DNA from: Chloroflexota bacterium
GTDB taxonomy: Bacteria; Chloroflexota; Anaerolineae; J102
Direction of reading: 5' to 3'
Assembly: GCA_003353825.1 (NCBI GenBank)
Contig: PIVW01000002.1
Coordinates: 1-41,074, forward strand
DNA length: 41,074 nt
Position numbers and translations under genes: made by a program. Under the pieces are notes generated by a model. It worked only from the letters and a program-made list of their open reading frames with translations, did not search any database and was not told where the DNA came from. Below are positions 1 through 9,374 of this stretch, piece after piece; position 1 is the first letter of the stretch, and each line of letters begins with the position of its first letter.

Positions 1-135
1 GGGACAGCGGATTGTAGTTAAAGACATTTCCTTTCCTCCTGAATATGCTTGATGTAATCTTGAGGAATATTATGTCTATTTGTTTGTCTCACCAAATCCC
101 ATTCAACGACCCCAGTGCCCACCACACCCTCTCGG

Positions 136-1563
136 TCAAAATTCCATCTCGCCCTCTTCACCTTTGAAACGTGTCTGGCGTCCGCGCATGTTACTGGATG
201 TCCTCACCATGTAGCACATCAAGGCAATACTCTCATCTTTCAGGCGGGAGACCAAGCGCGGGTCTTCCGCTGTGAGTTTTTGTAGGTCTTTACCCTTCTC
301 ACCCAATGTGAAAACCGTGGGCTTACGAGTCAAGTAACGGTAGTCGACAAGTTGAAATAGCTTTTCGGCAGCCCAGGGCGAACTCACCTTTCCATGTAGA
401 TCATCCAAAACTAATAGCGGAGCCTGTTTAACTTGTTCGAAACGAACGTCATAGGGCAAGATACTGCGAGGAGAAAAGGCAGCTCGCAGGTGATCGAGGA
501 GCTTGGGCAGTGAAATAAACAGCACCTGGGGCTGAGCCTGTCTGATATGGTTGGCGATCGCTGCTGCGAGATGTGTTTTGCCGGCGCCAGGTTCACCGTA
601 GAAGATAAGCCATCCCTCTGGCGCATCCGCATAGTTCCACGCGAGCTTGCGACATGCCTCTATATCATTTCGCTGCCTGCCGCTGCGGGGCACCTCAAAG
701 CTCTCGAAAGTCTGGTGTGCATGTAGATCCAGTTCGCTGAGTTCTACCAGATAGTCGACATAGCCTCCACCACGATAGTCGGTCGCCAAAATCTGGTAGT
801 GGTCGATCAGATCGTGATCCATGAGACGAGAACGAATGCGGGGTTCGAAAGCGTTGATCGGTTTGTTGGTTGTAATCACCGTTGGCAAGCGGCGGAGATG
901 GCGGTGGCTGAGTAGTTGAAATAGTTTTTCCTGAGCCCAGGCAGTCGAACTCTCCGCCCCCATGTCATCTAAAATGAGCAGTGGGATATCTTTCAACCGT
1001 TCGAACAACTCATCATATGTTTCCGCGCTCTCCGGCGAATAACTGGATCGTAAATGGTCAAGTAGATCAGGTACCATGATAAAGATCACCACATGCTTGT
1101 TCTCCATGGCCATATTGCCAATGGCAGCCGCTAAATGCGTCTTACCTACGCCAAATCCACCTGACAGTAGCAGCCAACCATGTGGACCTTCTGCAAAACG
1201 AAAGGCCGCAGTGTAAGCCGCACTCAGTGTCTGCTGTCGTTCTGGCGGCAGACCGATACCCTCGGGGTGAAATCGCTCAAATGTCATCTCGCCCAACGCT
1301 TCCATCGATCCCAGTGCATTCATCTCCTTTTTTCGTGTCTCTTGCAGAATGGGTTCAACACATCTGCAGGGCAAAGCTCTACCGAACTCTGGATGCCCAA
1401 CTGGTACATCCTTACGATAAAACCCTAAGCCACCGCAGATCGGGCAGGCCGGGTCACCCAAGGCGGTCGTCGATCTCGCGCCTTGCTCTGTAGTACCGGC
1501 AGGGATGTCCGCCATCACCTGAGGTAAGAGATCATCGAGTTTGGTTGGACCTTTCTTTGCCAT
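136..1563 (-). CDS. Twin DnaC-like AAA+ ATPase (helicase-loader type)
   Basis: This protein carries two complete DnaC/IstB-type AAA+ modules in one chain. From the ATG at 1563 (475 aa) the N-terminal part has a CxxC...CxC zinc-binding motif (about residues 40-68). Module 1 has Walker A GGFGVGKT (about 135-142), Walker B LLILDD and an arginine-finger-like RIRSRL segment. Module 2 has Walker A GEPGAGKT (about 323-330), Walker B LLVLDD and RLVSRL. DnaC/DnaI proteins load the replicative helicase and normally have one such module. It lies just downstream of dnaD-like and dnaB genes on the same strand and overlaps the dnaD-like gene by 32 bp. The frame is open up to an ATG at 1641, but that would overlap far more; a GGGCGG-like site precedes 1563. 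The family call is firm; loader function is inferred from context. Confidence 0.85.
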   Translation of the reverse strand: MAKKGPTKLDDLLPQVMADIPAGTTEQGARSTTALGDPACPICGGLGFYRKDVPVGHPEFGRALPCRCVEPILQETRKKEMNALGSMEALGEMTFERFHPEGIGLPPERQQTLSAAYTAAFRFAEGPHGWLLLSGGFGVGKTHLAAAIGNMAMENKHVVIFIMVPDLLDHLRSSYSPESAETYDELFERLKDIPLLILDDMGAESSTAWAQEKLFQLLSHRHLRRLPTVITTNKPINAFEPRIRSRLMDHDLIDHYQILATDYRGGGYVDYLVELSELDLHAHQTFESFEVPRSGRQRNDIEACRKLAWNYADAPEGWLIFYGEPGAGKTHLAAAIANHIRQAQPQVLFISLPKLLDHLRAAFSPRSILPYDVRFEQVKQAPLLVLDDLHGKVSSPWAAEKLFQLVDYRYLTRKPTVFTLGEKGKDLQKLTAEDPRLVSRLKDESIALMCYMVRTSSNMRGRQTRFKGEEGEMEF

Positions 1564-2197
1564 GTTCCGCCCAGCTTTGGAGAACGCGGGATATATACGC
1601 CCAGTTGCGTTTATCGTTTGTGATCGCCTCATTAAAGGCATCGCCTATCCAGTCTTCAGGATAATCACGTTCTGCCTGACGCAATTTCTCGGATATCATT
1701 GGTGTAATCATGCCGATATTTTGCTCATAAAGCAAATAGATATTTGGACGATCTCTCGCCAGATCTAACACGGTATCATCCAGATCAAGAGAAAGGTCGC
1801 CAATCTCACCACGGCGGATGCGATCGATGGCACCACGCCCTTTTGTCGAGTTCAAAAAATAAAGCCATTCTTCGCTATCGTCGTTCAGCACCTTAATCTC
1901 GAGGAGAACGCCTCGTTGCGCTGCGCGTGCAAAGGCAGATCGTACGCGCGTTTCTCTTTCTGATGCCGAAGCAGCGAACGATTCTAAAAATAATAGATCT
2001 ACCAACACGTCGTTCAGTCGTATGTAGCGTATATCGCCATGCGCCTGATCCAATCGCCAAAACGCATACAGAATAGCTTTCAACTCTGCCAGATCGTCGA
2101 CAATAGGCAGGATTTCAGTGTAAAACGCGTTAGGCAGGCAAGTAAAGCGCGTTTTACCTGCCGAGAAACCAGAGAACCCGCGCAAGGGATCGGACAT
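1532..2197 (-). CDS. DnaD-domain primosome protein
   Basis: This 221-aa protein ends in a DnaD/DnaB2-type helical domain. The segment from about residue 150 onward contains NIYLLYEQNIG, a stretch of Glu/Arg-rich helix, and the YISRVLQSW signature typical of the YxxxIxxW motif of this domain. In Firmicutes, DnaD-family proteins help open origins and recruit the helicase. The N-terminal half resembles a winged-helix region with an LNDVLVDLLFLES segment. The gene starts one base inside the end of dnaB (TGATG arrangement) and its end overlaps the twin DnaC-like gene, so the three genes form a tightly coupled replication-initiation operon. DnaD domains also occur in phages, but I see no phage genes nearby. 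Confidence 0.8.
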   Translation of the reverse strand: MSDPLRGFSGFSAGKTRFTCLPNAFYTEILPIVDDLAELKAILYAFWRLDQAHGDIRYIRLNDVLVDLLFLESFAASASERETRVRSAFARAAQRGVLLEIKVLNDDSEEWLYFLNSTKGRGAIDRIRRGEIGDLSLDLDDTVLDLARDRPNIYLLYEQNIGMITPMISEKLRQAERDYPEDWIGDAFNEAITNDKRNWAYISRVLQSWAEHGKERSNQTR

Positions 2198-3546
2198 CAG
2201 CCTATTCGCATATCCTCGGTCACCACGGCTACCTCGCGGAAGGTCGTGAAGTCCTTCTCGAAGAAAAGATCGATACTTCCGGTCGGGCCATGGCGGTGTT
2301 TTGCGACAATAATTTCGGCGATATTTTGTCGTTCGCTGTTTTCTTTGTAGACATCTTCTCGAAAGATGAACATGACGATATCTGCATCTTGCTCGATGGA
2401 ACCTGACTCGCGTAGGTCGCTTAACTGCGGACGCTTATCAGCCCGGCTCTCCACCTGGCGGCTGAGTTGCGACAGCGCCACCAACGGTACTTTGAGCTCG
2501 CGGGCCAGTTGTTTCATCGATCTCGAGATGACGCTGATCTCTTGGACTCGATTTTCGGACCGCGATCCGAGATGCATGAGTTGCATGTAATCGACAATAA
2601 GTAGGTCCATGCCATGTTCGGCGTGCATGCGACGTGCTTTAGTGCGTAATTCAAAGGGTGTGAGGGCGGCGCTATCGTCGATGTAAATCGAACACTCGCT
2701 CAGGGTGCCGGCAGCCTCCGCCAATCGCCCCCATTCGTTTTCCGCAATCTGCCCTAAACGCAGCCGTTGTGAGTCAATGCGTGATTCCTGCGAGAGCAAC
2801 CTAGTTACAAGTTGCTCGTTACTCATCTCAAGGCTGAAGATCCCTACGCGGGCGCCATAGCGTTTGGCTGAATTCAAGGCCATGGTCATAGCCAGACTGG
2901 TCTTGCCCATGCCGGGACGGGCGGCGACGATGATGAGGTCTGATTTCTGCATCCCCCCCAGCAGTTTGTCGAGATCACGAAACCCTGAAGGAACCCCCAT
3001 CACTTCGCCCTTCCGGCGATGTAACTCATCCAGTTCATCCATGACCGTACGCATAATGTGGCTAATTGGCGTCAGATCACGCTCCAGCCGGCGCTCGGAA
3101 ATACTAAAGAGAAGTTGTTCCGAGTCATCCACCACCTGCTCGACATCTTGCGTCTCGTCATAGGCACTTCGTGCTATCTTCCCCGCCGCTTCTATCAGGT
3201 GACGACGAGTGGAACTGCGCTGCACGATCTGTGCATATTGGAAGGCGTGTACCGCTGTGGGTACTGTATTGATGAGCGAACTGATATAGACTGCTCCGCC
3301 CACATCGGCCAACTGTTCTCGCTGATCAAGCAAGTCGGTCACGGTGACAAAATCGACCGGTTGGCGTTGATCATGAAGATGCCTGATGGTATCGTAAATC
3401 CAATTGTGGCGTTGCAGATAGAAATCATCTGGAACGATGGTGTTGGCCACCTGCACGATGACATCGGGATCGATCAACAGTGATCCTAACAACGCCGTTT
3501 CAGCTTCTATGTTGCTTGGAACCGTTTTGTCGGGGGAAGTACTCAT
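2197..3546 (-). CDS. dnaB: Replicative DNA helicase DnaB
   Basis: This is the hexameric replication-fork helicase. It has the N-terminal DnaB domain ([12 protein letters not shown]...) followed by a linker and a RecA-type ATPase domain with Walker A RPGMGKTS (about residues 210-217), Walker [11 protein letters not shown], and the SQLSRQVE...[13 protein letters not shown] region typical of DnaB. Length (449 aa from the ATG at 3546) is normal. The frame extends to a TTG at 3579, but the ATG at 3546 gives the usual DnaB N-terminus. The gene leads the dnaB-dnaD-dnaC-like operon. No intein or insertion is visible. Confidence 0.96.
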   Translation of the reverse strand: MSTSPDKTVPSNIEAETALLGSLLIDPDVIVQVANTIVPDDFYLQRHNWIYDTIRHLHDQRQPVDFVTVTDLLDQREQLADVGGAVYISSLINTVPTAVHAFQYAQIVQRSSTRRHLIEAAGKIARSAYDETQDVEQVVDDSEQLLFSISERRLERDLTPISHIMRTVMDELDELHRRKGEVMGVPSGFRDLDKLLGGMQKSDLIIVAARPGMGKTSLAMTMALNSAKRYGARVGIFSLEMSNEQLVTRLLSQESRIDSQRLRLGQIAENEWGRLAEAAGTLSECSIYIDDSAALTPFELRTKARRMHAEHGMDLLIVDYMQLMHLGSRSENRVQEISVISRSMKQLARELKVPLVALSQLSRQVESRADKRPQLSDLRESGSIEQDADIVMFIFREDVYKENSERQNIAEIIVAKHRHGPTGSIDLFFEKDFTTFREVAVVTEDMRIG

Positions 3547-3581
3547 TTTGGCCGGTATCACCACAAGAGTTAGAGACAAAG

Positions 3582-3604
3582 CGACGCCTGCCAGGCAGGC
3601 GTCG
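3582..3604 (-). terminator. Perfect 11-bp inverted repeat between the BFN gene and dnaB
   Basis: The arms CGACGCCTGCC (3582-3592) and GGCAGGCGTCG (3594-3604) are separated by one base and would fold into a very stable hairpin. It lies between the minus-strand BFN gene (ending at 3655) and the dnaB start. The minus-strand sequence after it, CTTTGTCTC, is only weakly T-rich, so it may be a terminator with poor U-run or an attenuator in the dnaB leader. Confidence 0.5.
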
Positions 3605-3654
3605 TTTGAACAAGCACTACAACATGTATCGGATGGATGGTGCGCAATACGGCG

Positions 3655-4188
3655 TCAATCGTTGCCGAGATCATCCAGGTCCAGTTCTTCGATGAAATCA
3701 GCAAACACGCCTAGATCTTCATTCTTCACTTCAGGGTCGGAGGATTCGGCCTTATGTCCCTCCAATATGCCGGGAGCGACATCCTTATCGGGCAATCGTC
3801 CCGCCTCACTCATCACTTTCTCTGCTATGTAGACAGGCACTTCAGCCCGTACGGCCAGGGCGATGGCATCACTCGGACGCGAATCAACCCTGATCTCACG
3901 TTCATTGTATTCAAGGACGATCTGGGCGTAGAATACGTCAGAATGCAAATCATTGATGACGACATACTGCACCTCAGCACCCAAAGTACTGATCGAACGT
4001 GCAAGCAAATCGTGGGTCAAAGGTCTTTCCACCTGGACCCCTTGCAGACGCAAGGTAATGGCATCGGCCTCAGGCGCACCGATCCAAATGGGTAGATAAC
4101 GCTGTGAATCAGTTTCGCGCAGCACCACAACCCGGTGTTGAGTCATCAAACTGATACGTACGCTGTCGATAGTCACTTCAATCATCAT
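3655..4188 (-). CDS. Bifunctional nuclease (BFN/DUF151) domain protein
   Basis: The protein begins with the characteristic BFN-domain pattern: [14 protein letters not shown], then [25 protein letters not shown], and later the conserved [14 protein letters not shown] segment. Members are small bacterial proteins of the DUF151 family with reported DNase/RNase activity; their physiological role is poorly defined. After the domain an acidic tail ([11 protein letters not shown]) follows. A GGAG Shine-Dalgarno lies just upstream of the adjacent ATG codons at 4188 and 4185, which fixes the start. The open frame continues upstream to 4386, but that extension resembles no BFN N-terminus and is rejected. 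It is separated from dnaB by a strong hairpin. Confidence 0.88.
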   Translation of the reverse strand: MMIEVTIDSVRISLMTQHRVVVLRETDSQRYLPIWIGAPEADAITLRLQGVQVERPLTHDLLARSISTLGAEVQYVVINDLHSDVFYAQIVLEYNEREIRVDSRPSDAIALAVRAEVPVYIAEKVMSEAGRLPDKDVAPGILEGHKAESSDPEVKNEDLGVFADFIEELDLDDLGND

Positions 4189-4636
4189 TCGCTCCATTTG
4201 GCGAGGGATAGTATACTGATTATAAGCTGCGCTCTCGACGTCGTCAAACCACTCGCGTCCGACTGTACTGGCTAACAGTCTCGTCCAGCCTGCTGTCAGC
4301 ATCCAGCAAGGCGCCAGTACAAAGGATGGGAAGCAAAAGGTGTTTGCCACACAAACAGATGACTTGACGCCTGTCACTAGCGACAAACACGCTCTATTTG
4401 CAAGAGATTAAGGCGTCCAAAGATGTCATCGTACAAGATTGGATGAGATAGTTTGTACACGTAACATGTGAACCGATTTTAAGCTAATAGATGAACGGTG
4501 TGGGCTCCCATGGTTAAAAACATATTTTCCCGGATTTTATGTGGCTCGCACTGGAAAAGCGTGTCTCATTTACACAAGCACCACGTAACACACAACACGT
4601 TAAGATATAAGATACATCCCAACGAAACCACCATCG

Positions 4637-4666
4637 TTGACAAAGGTTTGATCTACCAAGTAATAT
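4637..4666 (+). promoter_or_regulatory. Sigma-70-type promoter, possibly leaderless
   Basis: A consensus -35 TTGACA (4637-4642) and a -10 TAATAT (4661-4666) are separated by 18 bp. The ATG of the propeptide-like gene at 4678 is only 11 bp after the -10 box, so transcription would start almost at the start codon. The 450 bp between the BFN start (4188) and this promoter hold no other gene I can support. Confidence 0.65.
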
Positions 4667-4677
4667 GCAGTCAGCTT

Positions 4678-4947
4678 ATGACAACCTCAACATCGAAATT
4701 TGATCCCGCTTACTTGATCTACTTGCAAGACCACCCCCAAGAAACAGTTGCCGCGATCTTGCGATGCGAACGGCTCGACCCTGCGTTCGAGCAGGAATTA
4801 CTGCAGGCGGGGCTACACGTGCATCGTAAATTGCGTTTGATCCGTGGTTATGCAGTAGAGGGATGCGCCTTCCATTTGATAGAAATTGCCGGGGCGCCAT
4901 GGGTGTTACGCATCGAACCCGACCAAACTGTTCACACTATGCCTTAA
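4678..4947 (+). CDS. Stand-alone I9-type propeptide/inhibitor-like protein
   Basis: This 89-aa protein has no catalytic domain. Its second half resembles a subtilase propeptide (inhibitor I9) fold: a hydrophobic strand, then KLRLIRGYAVEG, a helix, and a closing strand APWVLRIEPDQTVHTM. That closing pattern resembles the end of propeptides just before a subtilase domain. It lies 12 bp upstream of a subtilase gene on the same strand, so it probably acts in trans as folding helper or inhibitor of that protease. There is no signal peptide. The frame is open upstream to 4498, but the promoter at 4637-4666 and the propeptide match support the ATG at 4678. Fold assignment is by eye and moderate. Confidence 0.6.
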   Translation: MTTSTSKFDPAYLIYLQDHPQETVAAILRCERLDPAFEQELLQAGLHVHRKLRLIRGYAVEGCAFHLIEIAGAPWVLRIEPDQTVHTMP

Positions 4948-4959
4948 GAGGAACCCAGG

Positions 4960-6255
4960 ATGAGCGAATCCAAAATCCATCCCGATCTCAGGCGAATCAT
5001 GTTGGCGGCCGATCCTGATGATGAAATCCCTGTCATCGTACGTTTTAGACGTGAGCCCGGTCTCCTCGCCGTCCAGAGCGAGATGGCCAGCATGTCTCTC
5101 ATGACTTCTTTTGAAAAAGTACCGGCTGCCGCAGCAGAGGGTACGATAGAGAATATCCTCGAACTGGCCAAGTATCCCAATGTCGAGCGCATCTGGTATG
5201 ACACACCGGTCCACACCATGCTCAATCAATCGATCCCGGTGATCGGCGTACCCCAATTGTGGGACCATGACCTGACCGGACAGGGGATTAAGGTTGGGAT
5301 TCTGGATACGGGCTGTGATTTAGCGCATCCCGATCTTACAGATCGTATCCAGGGACAGCAAGACTTTACCGGCAAAGGAACGGTAGAGGATGGCAATGGA
5401 CACGGCACTCATGTTGCCGGGATCATTGCCGGATCGGGTAGTGTCAGCGGCGGCATCTATAAAGGTGTTGCACTGGCAGCTGATTTATATATTGCCAAGG
5501 TTTTGGACGACCGCGGTGGTGGGCGTACGAGTGGTGTCATCTCCGGATTGGAGTGGGCTATCGACCAGGGCGCACAGATCGTCAACCTCAGCTTGGGCAG
5601 CGATATGAGCTGTGATGGCACAGATGCACTTTCAGAAGCTTGTGATGCGGCTGTGGCTGAAGGCGTGGCCGTCATGGTAGCGGCAGGAAATAGCGGCCCC
5701 AACGAACGTACGGTGGGCTCGCCCGGTTGTGCTCGTGAAGTCATCACGATTGGCGCCAGCACCGACGATGATGCGGTAACCAGTTTTTCGTCTCGTGGAC
5801 CCACTTTGGATGGTCGAGTGAAACCGGATGTGGTTTTCCCAGGGTACAAAATTATCGCTGCTCGGGCTCAGGGTACCTCTTTAGGGCATGTGGTGGATGA
5901 TTATTATGTGGAACTCTCAGGCACCAGTATGGCGACACCCCATGCCTCGGGGGTGGCCGCTCTGTTGTTAGAAGCGGAAGCGGACCTACAACCCTCGCAG
6001 ATAAAGGACAGATTGAAGTCAACGGCCATTGATTTGGGTCTCGATGCCAACACGCAAGGGACGGGCCGCGCGGGTGCCCACGCAGCCTGGAAAGCCGGCC
6101 AGGATGAACCTGATTCGGAACCAGACCCCACACTGGAGCCGGATCCCACACCCGAACCGGAGCCTGAGCCAACTCCCGAGCCGGACCCCCCGACCACCCC
6201 GCCACCTGCGGGCGGCTGCCTGCTGTCGATACTAACCGCCTTCATGCTCTATTAA
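4960..6255 (+). CDS. Subtilisin-like serine protease (S8 family)
   Basis: All catalytic elements of a subtilase are present: Asp116 in VGILDTGCD, His148 in GHGTHVAG, the oxyanion Asn244 in AAGNSG, and Ser323 in GTSMATPHASG. Residues 1-90 look like an I9-type propeptide (PVIVRF..., then YPNVERIWYDTPVH). After residue about 375 comes a repetitive Asp/Glu-Pro linker and a short tail AGGCLLSILTAFMLY. No N-terminal signal peptide is visible, which is odd for a protease with such a tail. A GAGGA ribosome site lies 7 bases before the ATG. It is co-directional with the small propeptide-like gene 12 bp upstream, and together they probably form a protease/chaperone pair. Confidence 0.93.
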   Translation: MSESKIHPDLRRIMLAADPDDEIPVIVRFRREPGLLAVQSEMASMSLMTSFEKVPAAAAEGTIENILELAKYPNVERIWYDTPVHTMLNQSIPVIGVPQLWDHDLTGQGIKVGILDTGCDLAHPDLTDRIQGQQDFTGKGTVEDGNGHGTHVAGIIAGSGSVSGGIYKGVALAADLYIAKVLDDRGGGRTSGVISGLEWAIDQGAQIVNLSLGSDMSCDGTDALSEACDAAVAEGVAVMVAAGNSGPNERTVGSPGCAREVITIGASTDDDAVTSFSSRGPTLDGRVKPDVVFPGYKIIAARAQGTSLGHVVDDYYVELSGTSMATPHASGVAALLLEAEADLQPSQIKDRLKSTAIDLGLDANTQGTGRAGAHAAWKAGQDEPDSEPDPTLEPDPTPEPEPEPTPEPDPPTTPPPAGGCLLSILTAFMLY

Positions 6256-6296
6256 CAGCATGTACCGAGACATTCACGTTGCGGAGCTACAGCGGG

Positions 6297-7571
6297 TCAA
6301 GAACCGGCCTCAACCTCGCGCACTATCCCTTCTGCCTCCTTGAGCAATTGCTCTGCTTGCACTTCGGGCACACTAGAGACGTGGAAATAGCGCTCCAATA
6401 ATTCCAGCGGCGCCATGGCTTCCACATTGACCGCGCCCAAACGGCTGCGTGTACCCCAATCGATCTCTTTGATGATCCCGGCCAGGGTATAACATTCAGA
6501 CAGCGCCGCGCGCATCACCCGCTCATTGAGCAGAGCGTCCTGGTCGGTGCGCAGTTGCAGCCGCACTCGCACGATGGCATCGGCCACATCCCGTGTTTGG
6601 ATCGCCCGGATAACGGCCTCTGTGGGATCTTGTTCTTCCCTGAGATCACGATCGATAGTGACAAAACGTCGGGCTTCGTGCTGGTAGTGGGTGATAAATT
6701 CATAGGTGGTGTGCCCACGTGAGACTTGAGCGAGCACCCAGCCTTTGGGTTCACGCGCTTCGCCAAAATCGATACGTTCGACGCTGCCGCTGTAGACCAC
6801 CGGAGGATGCCCCTTTTTGTTGATATCCTGATGTTTATGGACATGGCCCAACGCCACATAATCCCAGACCGGGTCAGCCACCGCCGAACGTGGCACCACC
6901 ACATCTCGTCCCACCATCACACCTCGCTCAGACCCCAACTCGGCATTGTCCACCGAAAAATGGCCGATCAGGATGGCAGGGATGGCGGGCTGCTGTTTGG
7001 CACGGTCGCCAAAAGATTCGATCACCTCTACCAGCTTACGGGAGACCAAGTGATCCAACGCCTCTAAACTGACGCCGCGGTACTCCTCGTTGCTCACCAA
7101 CTCCGAAATGAGGGGGTAGGGTACGGCTGCGATCTGAACGGGATCACCACGCTTTGTCTGCAATGTCACCAACTGCTCTCTGTCCAGCACGTATACGTTT
7201 GGCACGCCTAGTGTGTCGAATACCTCTATCGAAGATGCACGAGCTGACACCGCGGGCAGATCGTGATTACCGGGCACCATGACTATGGGAATGCCACGGT
7301 CGGCCAACTCTTTGATGCGCCAGGAGAACTCACGCCGATAGGTAGAGTTTGGGTCACGGTTTTTGTAGGCATCACCGGCGAAAATAACCATATCGACATC
7401 TTGATCGACGGCGTAGCTGATGATATCCGAGAGACGGCGTAAAAAATCCATGACACGGCCATTGAGGCCGGTGGCCGGATCTATTTTTCCGTAGCGTTCC
7501 ATGCCGACGTGTAAGTCGGCGAAGTGGAGGATGCGAAGTGGAGATTCTATCATTGTCAATGGCCTACTCAC
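6297..7571 (-). CDS. Mre11/SbcD-like DNA repair exonuclease
   Basis: This is a calcineurin-type metallophosphoesterase of the Mre11/SbcD family, which processes DNA ends. The metal-binding motifs appear in order: FADLHVG (residues 17-23), GDAYKNRDP (66-74), GNHD (101-104), LIGHFSVDNAE and ALGHVHKHQ. The C-terminal part resembles the capping domain of SbcD. The first codon is a GTG that overlaps the herA stop by 4 bp (GTGA), implying translational coupling; an ATG six codons later (7553) is the alternative. The usual ATPase partner Rad50/SbcC is not present in the window; instead the gene follows herA and nurA, an archaeal-type resection grouping. Confidence 0.92.
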   Translation of the reverse strand: MSRPLTMIESPLRILHFADLHVGMERYGKIDPATGLNGRVMDFLRRLSDIISYAVDQDVDMVIFAGDAYKNRDPNSTYRREFSWRIKELADRGIPIVMVPGNHDLPAVSARASSIEVFDTLGVPNVYVLDREQLVTLQTKRGDPVQIAAVPYPLISELVSNEEYRGVSLEALDHLVSRKLVEVIESFGDRAKQQPAIPAILIGHFSVDNAELGSERGVMVGRDVVVPRSAVADPVWDYVALGHVHKHQDINKKGHPPVVYSGSVERIDFGEAREPKGWVLAQVSRGHTTYEFITHYQHEARRFVTIDRDLREEQDPTEAVIRAIQTRDVADAIVRVRLQLRTDQDALLNERVMRAALSECYTLAGIIKEIDWGTRSRLGAVNVEAMAPLELLERYFHVSSVPEVQAEQLLKEAEGIVREVEAGS

Positions 7572-9331
7572 GTCAAGCGTTTACGTTGGCGACTACGAAA
7601 TTCTGAGATGTTCTGTTCAGCGCGCTGTTGAAGTTCTTCTCCTTCAACCGAGCCCATCTGTTTGTAGAACAAGCTGTCATAACGCCGCGCCTGCACGACC
7701 ACGGGCATGGGCACTGCGTGGCCGAGAATGAGCGCCTGTTCCTTGCTGTCTAAGCGAGCGAGCACCTGGCGCAGTTCCTGAGCGCCGCTTACCCCCATGA
7801 ACACCGCCCGGATATCTTCTTCGCTATCCAGGGCCAGGGTGACGCGCGTACCCACCTGAGACATGACTTCGGGGTCGATGCCGCTGGGGCGCTGATCGAC
7901 GATAAAGAGGGTGACGTTGTATTTGCGTAACTCACGGGCGATCGTGCCGAAAATCGTCTCCGAGGCGATACCCGGATCGAGGAATTTGTGCGCTTCCTCG
8001 ATGGTGATGACAAGGGGGCTGGGTTTCTCTCGCTCGTCTCCAAATGCCTCCTCGGTCATGCTCACGTAGCGCTGGTGTATGCGCCGTGTGAGGAAGTTGG
8101 CAACCAGAAGATAAGCGCCCGTATCGTCGCCATAACGGCCGAATTCAAGAACAACATGTCGCTTAGACTGGATGTAGTCGAGAATCATCTGGACGGAGTT
8201 CTCGACACCCTTGTCGGTAATAAAGTCATAGCGTTGGAATTTCTCTAGCTTTCGATGTAAGGCGGCCAGGGTTTGCTGAGGCTGTCCCAACTCTTCTGCC
8301 AGAGCTTTCATGGGGTTCCTTTTCTTGTTAGTTTCAGGATCATGGCCGCCGTAGCTGTCTTCTAACCAGGCATCATCCAAAAAATCCCGTAGCCAGGTCT
8401 TGTTCATCCGTCGCCGTATCGTGTACATCGCCCCGATCTGGGGCTCCGACAGGTTCATCACCCCCGCCAGCATCTCTACATCCTCCGGCTCGATCGATTC
8501 GTAGGGGATGGTGACGGTGAAATCAGGATTGGAACCACGCCGGCGGCTGCTATCATCATCCAGCGTAAAGATGGAAACCTGCCCCGGAAAGATCTGCTTG
8601 AGCCCCTTGACCTTGCTCGTGTGTTCCGCCGTTCCTTCCCAGCCATATTCATTGTGCATATCAAAAATGAGATTGACAGCCACATGATCTTTGATCACAC
8701 CGGCCAGCAGCAAGCGACTCAAAAAAGTCTTGCCCGTCCCTGATTTCCCAAAAACAGCGGAAGATCGCTCGACAAAGCGGTTGAGATTCAGGGTAATCTT
8801 GACATCCTCCATATCTAGTGGCTCACCGATATGAAAGAAATGAGCCTCTTTTCCTTCAGCGTCGGGGTGCTGGCCCTCTTCGCCGAACACATAGCCAACT
8901 TCCTCGGCGGTGGCGGTGGTGACCTTGGCATAATGGCCGGGGATCGTTTTCACTGGTTGGGCGATCAGTTCCTCTTCATTCAGGATCAGCAGGGGGCTAA
9001 CGTGAATCCGGCCAAAGGTGCTGGTCCCCAAATAGACTTCTCGCACGAAGGGATCGTTCATATCAGGTGGCATTTTTTCGAACGCCGGGTTGGCGCTATC
9101 CAGGGCGATATCGGTGATCATGCCAAAGAAGATTCGGCTGCCGACGCGAATGACCGTGTAGCGCCCCACAGCCAGCTCTTCCAACGCCTGGTCGCGATCA
9201 AGGCGCACTTCCAAGCCATTGCTGAGCGAGCCGGCAATGACCTGGCCAAGTTGGTGGCTGATGTCTTCTGCTGGATGATCAGCTCGAATAGATTCGAAAA
9301 ACGCATCTGGTTCAGAAAAATTATCATTCAT
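7568..9331 (-). CDS. herA: HerA-like DNA-translocating ATPase
   Basis: This 587-aa protein matches HerA: an N-terminal HAS-barrel region (about residues 25-115), then an FtsK/HerA-type ATPase with Walker A GKSGTGKT (195-202), Walker B VITIEEAH (441-448) and the DQRPSGID segment near 479-486. HerA forms hexamers that push DNA to the nuclease NurA during end resection. The gene sits between a DUF3800 gene and an Mre11-like gene, with nurA further upstream on the same strand. The start ATG at 9331 is followed by a second ATG two codons on; no strong ribosome site is seen. The 165 bp upstream contain a 16-bp palindrome next to a -10-like TATACT, so it may have its own regulated promoter. Confidence 0.92.
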   Translation of the reverse strand: MNDNFSEPDAFFESIRADHPAEDISHQLGQVIAGSLSNGLEVRLDRDQALEELAVGRYTVIRVGSRIFFGMITDIALDSANPAFEKMPPDMNDPFVREVYLGTSTFGRIHVSPLLILNEEELIAQPVKTIPGHYAKVTTATAEEVGYVFGEEGQHPDAEGKEAHFFHIGEPLDMEDVKITLNLNRFVERSSAVFGKSGTGKTFLSRLLLAGVIKDHVAVNLIFDMHNEYGWEGTAEHTSKVKGLKQIFPGQVSIFTLDDDSSRRRGSNPDFTVTIPYESIEPEDVEMLAGVMNLSEPQIGAMYTIRRRMNKTWLRDFLDDAWLEDSYGGHDPETNKKRNPMKALAEELGQPQQTLAALHRKLEKFQRYDFITDKGVENSVQMILDYIQSKRHVVLEFGRYGDDTGAYLLVANFLTRRIHQRYVSMTEEAFGDEREKPSPLVITIEEAHKFLDPGIASETIFGTIARELRKYNVTLFIVDQRPSGIDPEVMSQVGTRVTLALDSEEDIRAVFMGVSGAQELRQVLARLDSKEQALILGHAVPMPVVVQARRYDSLFYKQMGSVEGEELQQRAEQNISEFRSRQRKRLT

Positions 9332-9374
9332 ATTTTGGGGAGTAATTCAATGTATGCCTATGTACTTGAAACTG

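Noticed and set aside
3058..3483. Plus-strand frame of 141 aa inside dnaB
   Set aside because: It is an antisense shadow with no recognisable domain.
4189..4386. N-terminal extension of the BFN-domain protein to 4386
   Set aside because: The extra residues do not look like the family, and a GGAG site with adjacent ATG codons marks the start near 4188.
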